From Saccharothrix espanaensis DSM 44229 (lineage in GTDB: Bacteria; Actinomycetota; Actinomycetes; Mycobacteriales; Pseudonocardiaceae), in assembly GCF_000328705.1 (NCBI RefSeq), contig NC_019673.1, forward strand, positions 3,100,001 to 3,164,000: 64,000 nt of DNA, given 5' to 3'. The notes below the pieces were generated by a model that saw nothing but the letters and a program-made list of their open reading frames with translations, did no database searches and was not told where the DNA came from. The translations under genes and the position numbers were made by a program. How positions within the stretch are numbered: position 1 is the first letter of the stretch; every line of letters starts with the position of its first letter. Below are positions 62,348-64,000 of the stretch, piece by piece.

Positions 62348-63232
62348 ATGTGGCTGTTCCGGTTGTTGGGCCCGCTGCGGGCCGAGCGCGACGGGCTGGA
62401 AGTGCCGGTCGGCACGCCGCAGGCGCGGGCGGTGCTCGCGATGCTCGCCTGGCGCGCCAACGAGGTGGTGTCGATCGACCGGCTGTCCGACGAGCTGTGG
62501 GGCTGCTCGCCGCCGGCGTCGTCCCACACGCAGGTCCACGCCATCATCTCGCGCCTGCGCCGGCTGCTCGGCCGGGACCGGATCGCGACCGCGCGGCCCG
62601 GGTACCTGCTCCGGGCGTCCCCGCCGGAGCTGGAGATCGACCTGTTCCACGACGAGGTGTCGCGGGCCCGCCTGCTGGTGGCCGCCGACGAGGTCGAGTC
62701 GGGTGCCGGCCGGCTGCGCGCGGCGCTGGCGCGCTGGCGCGGGCCGGCGCTGGCCGAACTGCGGTCGGCCTGCCACGCGGCGCAGGGGCTCGACGAGTTC
62801 CGGGTGGTCGTGCTCGAAGACCGGATCGACGCCGACCTGCGGCTCGGCCGCGGCCGGGACCTGGTGGGCGAGCTGACCGAACTGGTCGCCGAGCACCCGC
62901 TGCGGGAACGGCCGCGCGCCCAGCTCATGCGGGCGCTGGCCGGTGCCGGCCGGGTCGCCGACGCGCTGCGGGCCTACGCGGCGCTGCGCGGCGACCTGGT
63001 GCGGGAGCTGGGGGTCGAGCCGTCGCTGGAACTGCGGACCCTGCACACCCGGATCCTGCGCGGTGAGCCCGTGGTCGTGCGGCCGGGCGACGCACCGCGC
63101 CCGGCCGCACGACCGCCGCGTCAGGGGCAGACCCGCAGCGAGGTCACCCGGTTGCGGTCCTCCGGGTCGAGGTTGCCCTCGAACCCGGACGCCACCCGGA
63201 AGATCTCGTTGTTGAACCCGCCGGCGTCGTAG
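62348..63232 (+). CDS. SARP/AfsR-type transcriptional activator
   Basis: A 294-residue SARP. An OmpR-like winged helix fills about 10-90 (LLGPLRAERDGLEVPV, VVSIDRLSDELWG, VHAIISRLRRLLG), then the bacterial transcriptional activation domain (about 95-240, with FRVVVLEDRIDADLRLG). These activate secondary-metabolite genes in actinomycetes. It starts at ATG 62348, about 100 nt after the response regulator gene. Its 3' end runs 112 nt antisense through the I36 gene, so the true C-terminus may be shorter than the frame. The target cluster is not in the window. Confidence 0.9.
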   Translation: MWLFRLLGPLRAERDGLEVPVGTPQARAVLAMLAWRANEVVSIDRLSDELWGCSPPASSHTQVHAIISRLRRLLGRDRIATARPGYLLRASPPELEIDLFHDEVSRARLLVAADEVESGAGRLRAALARWRGPALAELRSACHAAQGLDEFRVVVLEDRIDADLRLGRGRDLVGELTELVAEHPLRERPRAQLMRALAGAGRVADALRAYAALRGDLVRELGVEPSLELRTLHTRILRGEPVVVRPGDAPRPAARPPRQGQTRSEVTRLRSSGSRLPSNPDATRKISLLNPPAS

Positions 63233-63528
63233 AAGCACCAGAGCTGGTTGGTGCGGTTGGACACGCTCTCGGCGTTGTTGTTCAGCCCGCGCGGGCCGTT
63301 GGAGTCGGCCAGGTCGCCGTCGCCGGTGGCGAACGAGCCGTACGGCGTGCCGCCGTTGAGGTTGTTGAAGATGCACATCCGCGCGGACGGGCAGTCGTTG
63401 AACGCCGTGATGGAGATCGCTCCGTCGGCCGGTGCCGCGTAGTCCGGCGCGGTGGCGGCGGCCGGGCCGGCGAACACCAGTGCCGAGGACGCGACGACAC
63501 CGAGCACGGCGGACAGTTTGCGAATCAT
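63121..63528 (-). CDS. secreted I36-type peptidase inhibitor-like protein
   Basis: A 135-residue exported protein: signal peptide (about 1-26, ending AAATA), then a short domain with two predicted disulfides (CPSARMCIF, LWCFYDAGG, LRVCP). The pattern NDCPSARMCIFNNLNGG matches the I36/SMI family of Streptomyces metalloprotease inhibitors. It might restrain the organism's own extracellular proteases. The ATG at 63528 is clear. It overlaps the SARP 3' end by 112 nt on the other strand. Confidence 0.83.
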   Translation of the reverse strand: MIRKLSAVLGVVASSALVFAGPAAATAPDYAAPADGAISITAFNDCPSARMCIFNNLNGGTPYGSFATGDGDLADSNGPRGLNNNAESVSNRTNQLWCFYDAGGFNNEIFRVASGFEGNLDPEDRNRVTSLRVCP

Positions 63529-63986
63529 GGTTCATCCCCCTCTGTGGGTCAGGCGTTGTGCCTTGTGGTCCACAGTGGAGGAGGGCCCTAAGCAGTTTCT
63601 AACAACAACTGTTCGGCGACACGCGAACCAGCGGCTTCTCGGCGCTGTGCGCCCCTCTGTCCGGTTGTCGGACAGTCGTAATCACCGCCCTTGCCGGCAG
63701 ACGGGGAACGCGTCGGCCGCGCCCCTCCGGTCTGTCACAGGCCCGTGCGGGGTGCCGGCGGACGGCACGCACGGGCGGTCTTCCACGTGATGGGGAACAC
63801 CGGGCGTTCACGTCCTGTCCACGGTCCGCTGTGGATTCTCGGTGGCGGTCGGCTGTGCTGTCGGCGAACGTGGGCGGGTTGAGGCGAAAACAGGGATCGC
63901 CCGGCGCGGTCCCGGAGGTAGGGTGAACGACGTTCAGGGCGCTGTAGCCCTTGTCTCGCGCCCGTTTTTCCTCTGGGGGATTTCGC
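63529..63986. other. 458-nt gap before the last gene
   Basis: No gene is supported. This stretch would hold the promoter of the I36 gene and of the gene beginning at 63987. I find no promoter with consensus spacing and no strong hairpin. Confidence 0.35.
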
Positions 63987-64000
63987 ATGACTTCCGCAGG
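63987..64000 (+). CDS. start of a gene cut by the window edge
   Basis: An ATG at 63987 is preceded by CTGGGGGA at a seven-base distance and opens the frame Met-Thr-Ser-Ala. Only four full codons are visible, so the product cannot be predicted. Confidence 0.4.

Noticed and set aside
60473..63535. A minus-strand frame of 1020 codons across peroxidase end, kinase, regulator and SARP
   Set aside because: It is antisense to four genes with intact motifs and has the low-complexity composition of a shadow frame.
1..64000. tRNA, rRNA, insertion sequence, CRISPR array or phage genes
   Set aside because: I looked for transposase, integrase and cas-type proteins, repeat arrays and tRNA-like ends and found none that I could support.

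Overview
The window is very GC-rich, with extensive ATGA/GTGA coupling, many GTG starts, twin-arginine signals, SARP, LuxR and AraC regulators and many secreted proteins. This points to the chromosome of a filamentous actinomycete; a Pseudonocardiaceae genus such as Saccharothrix, Actinosynnema or Lentzea would fit, but that is inference. I see no rRNA, tRNA, insertion sequence, integrase or CRISPR array, so this looks like an accessory-rich stretch of chromosome arm.

Layout. 1-2669: end of a YtrB-type ABC exporter operon, a lipoprotein and a membrane protein. 3118-5627: secreted papain-like cysteine protease with a membrane-anchored partner, converging on a Tat-exported metallophosphoesterase across a 50-bp perfect palindrome. 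5828-8127: a cbrC-like remnant and two divergent helix-turn-helix regulators. 8299-11133: a secreted double protease in which a trypsin domain interrupts an Ig-like repeat of a subtilisin. 11205-15037: tandem tachylectin-like secreted proteins, divergent from a 3233-residue Rhs/YD-repeat polymorphic toxin (15291-24992) with a HINT domain, an unassigned C-terminal toxin and a probable immunity gene. 25462-32476: PIG-L deacetylase, methyltransferase, a complete carbohydrate ABC importer with a good promoter, small unknowns and an AraC regulator.

32745-35677 is the most intriguing unknown: a 62-residue peptide gene, a strong hairpin, then three translationally coupled genes (unknown protein, DUF6895-like protein, class C beta-lactamase-fold hydrolase). 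This is laid out like a ribosomal-peptide cassette but has no familiar maturase. 35629-41623 holds a flavin monooxygenase, a TetR/M14-peptidase pair, a universal stress protein and unknowns. 41625-45413 is a TerY-P triad (VWA protein, PP2C phosphatase, kinase-HhH protein).

46291-58276 looks like a Gram-positive Pel/galactosaminogalactan-type exopolysaccharide locus. Two tandem Agd3-like deacetylases, a PelF-like glycosyltransferase, a PelG-like membrane protein, a nucleotidyltransferase and an epimerase lie on the plus strand. A second epimerase, a nucleotide-sugar dehydrogenase and a GH114 polygalactosaminidase lipoprotein converge on them. The expected product is a partly de-N-acetylated amino-sugar polymer made, exported, trimmed and deacetylated at the cell surface.

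58588-63528: a secreted animal-type haem peroxidase closely followed by a NarL-type two-component system, a SARP activator and an I36-type protease inhibitor. A new gene begins at the right edge.
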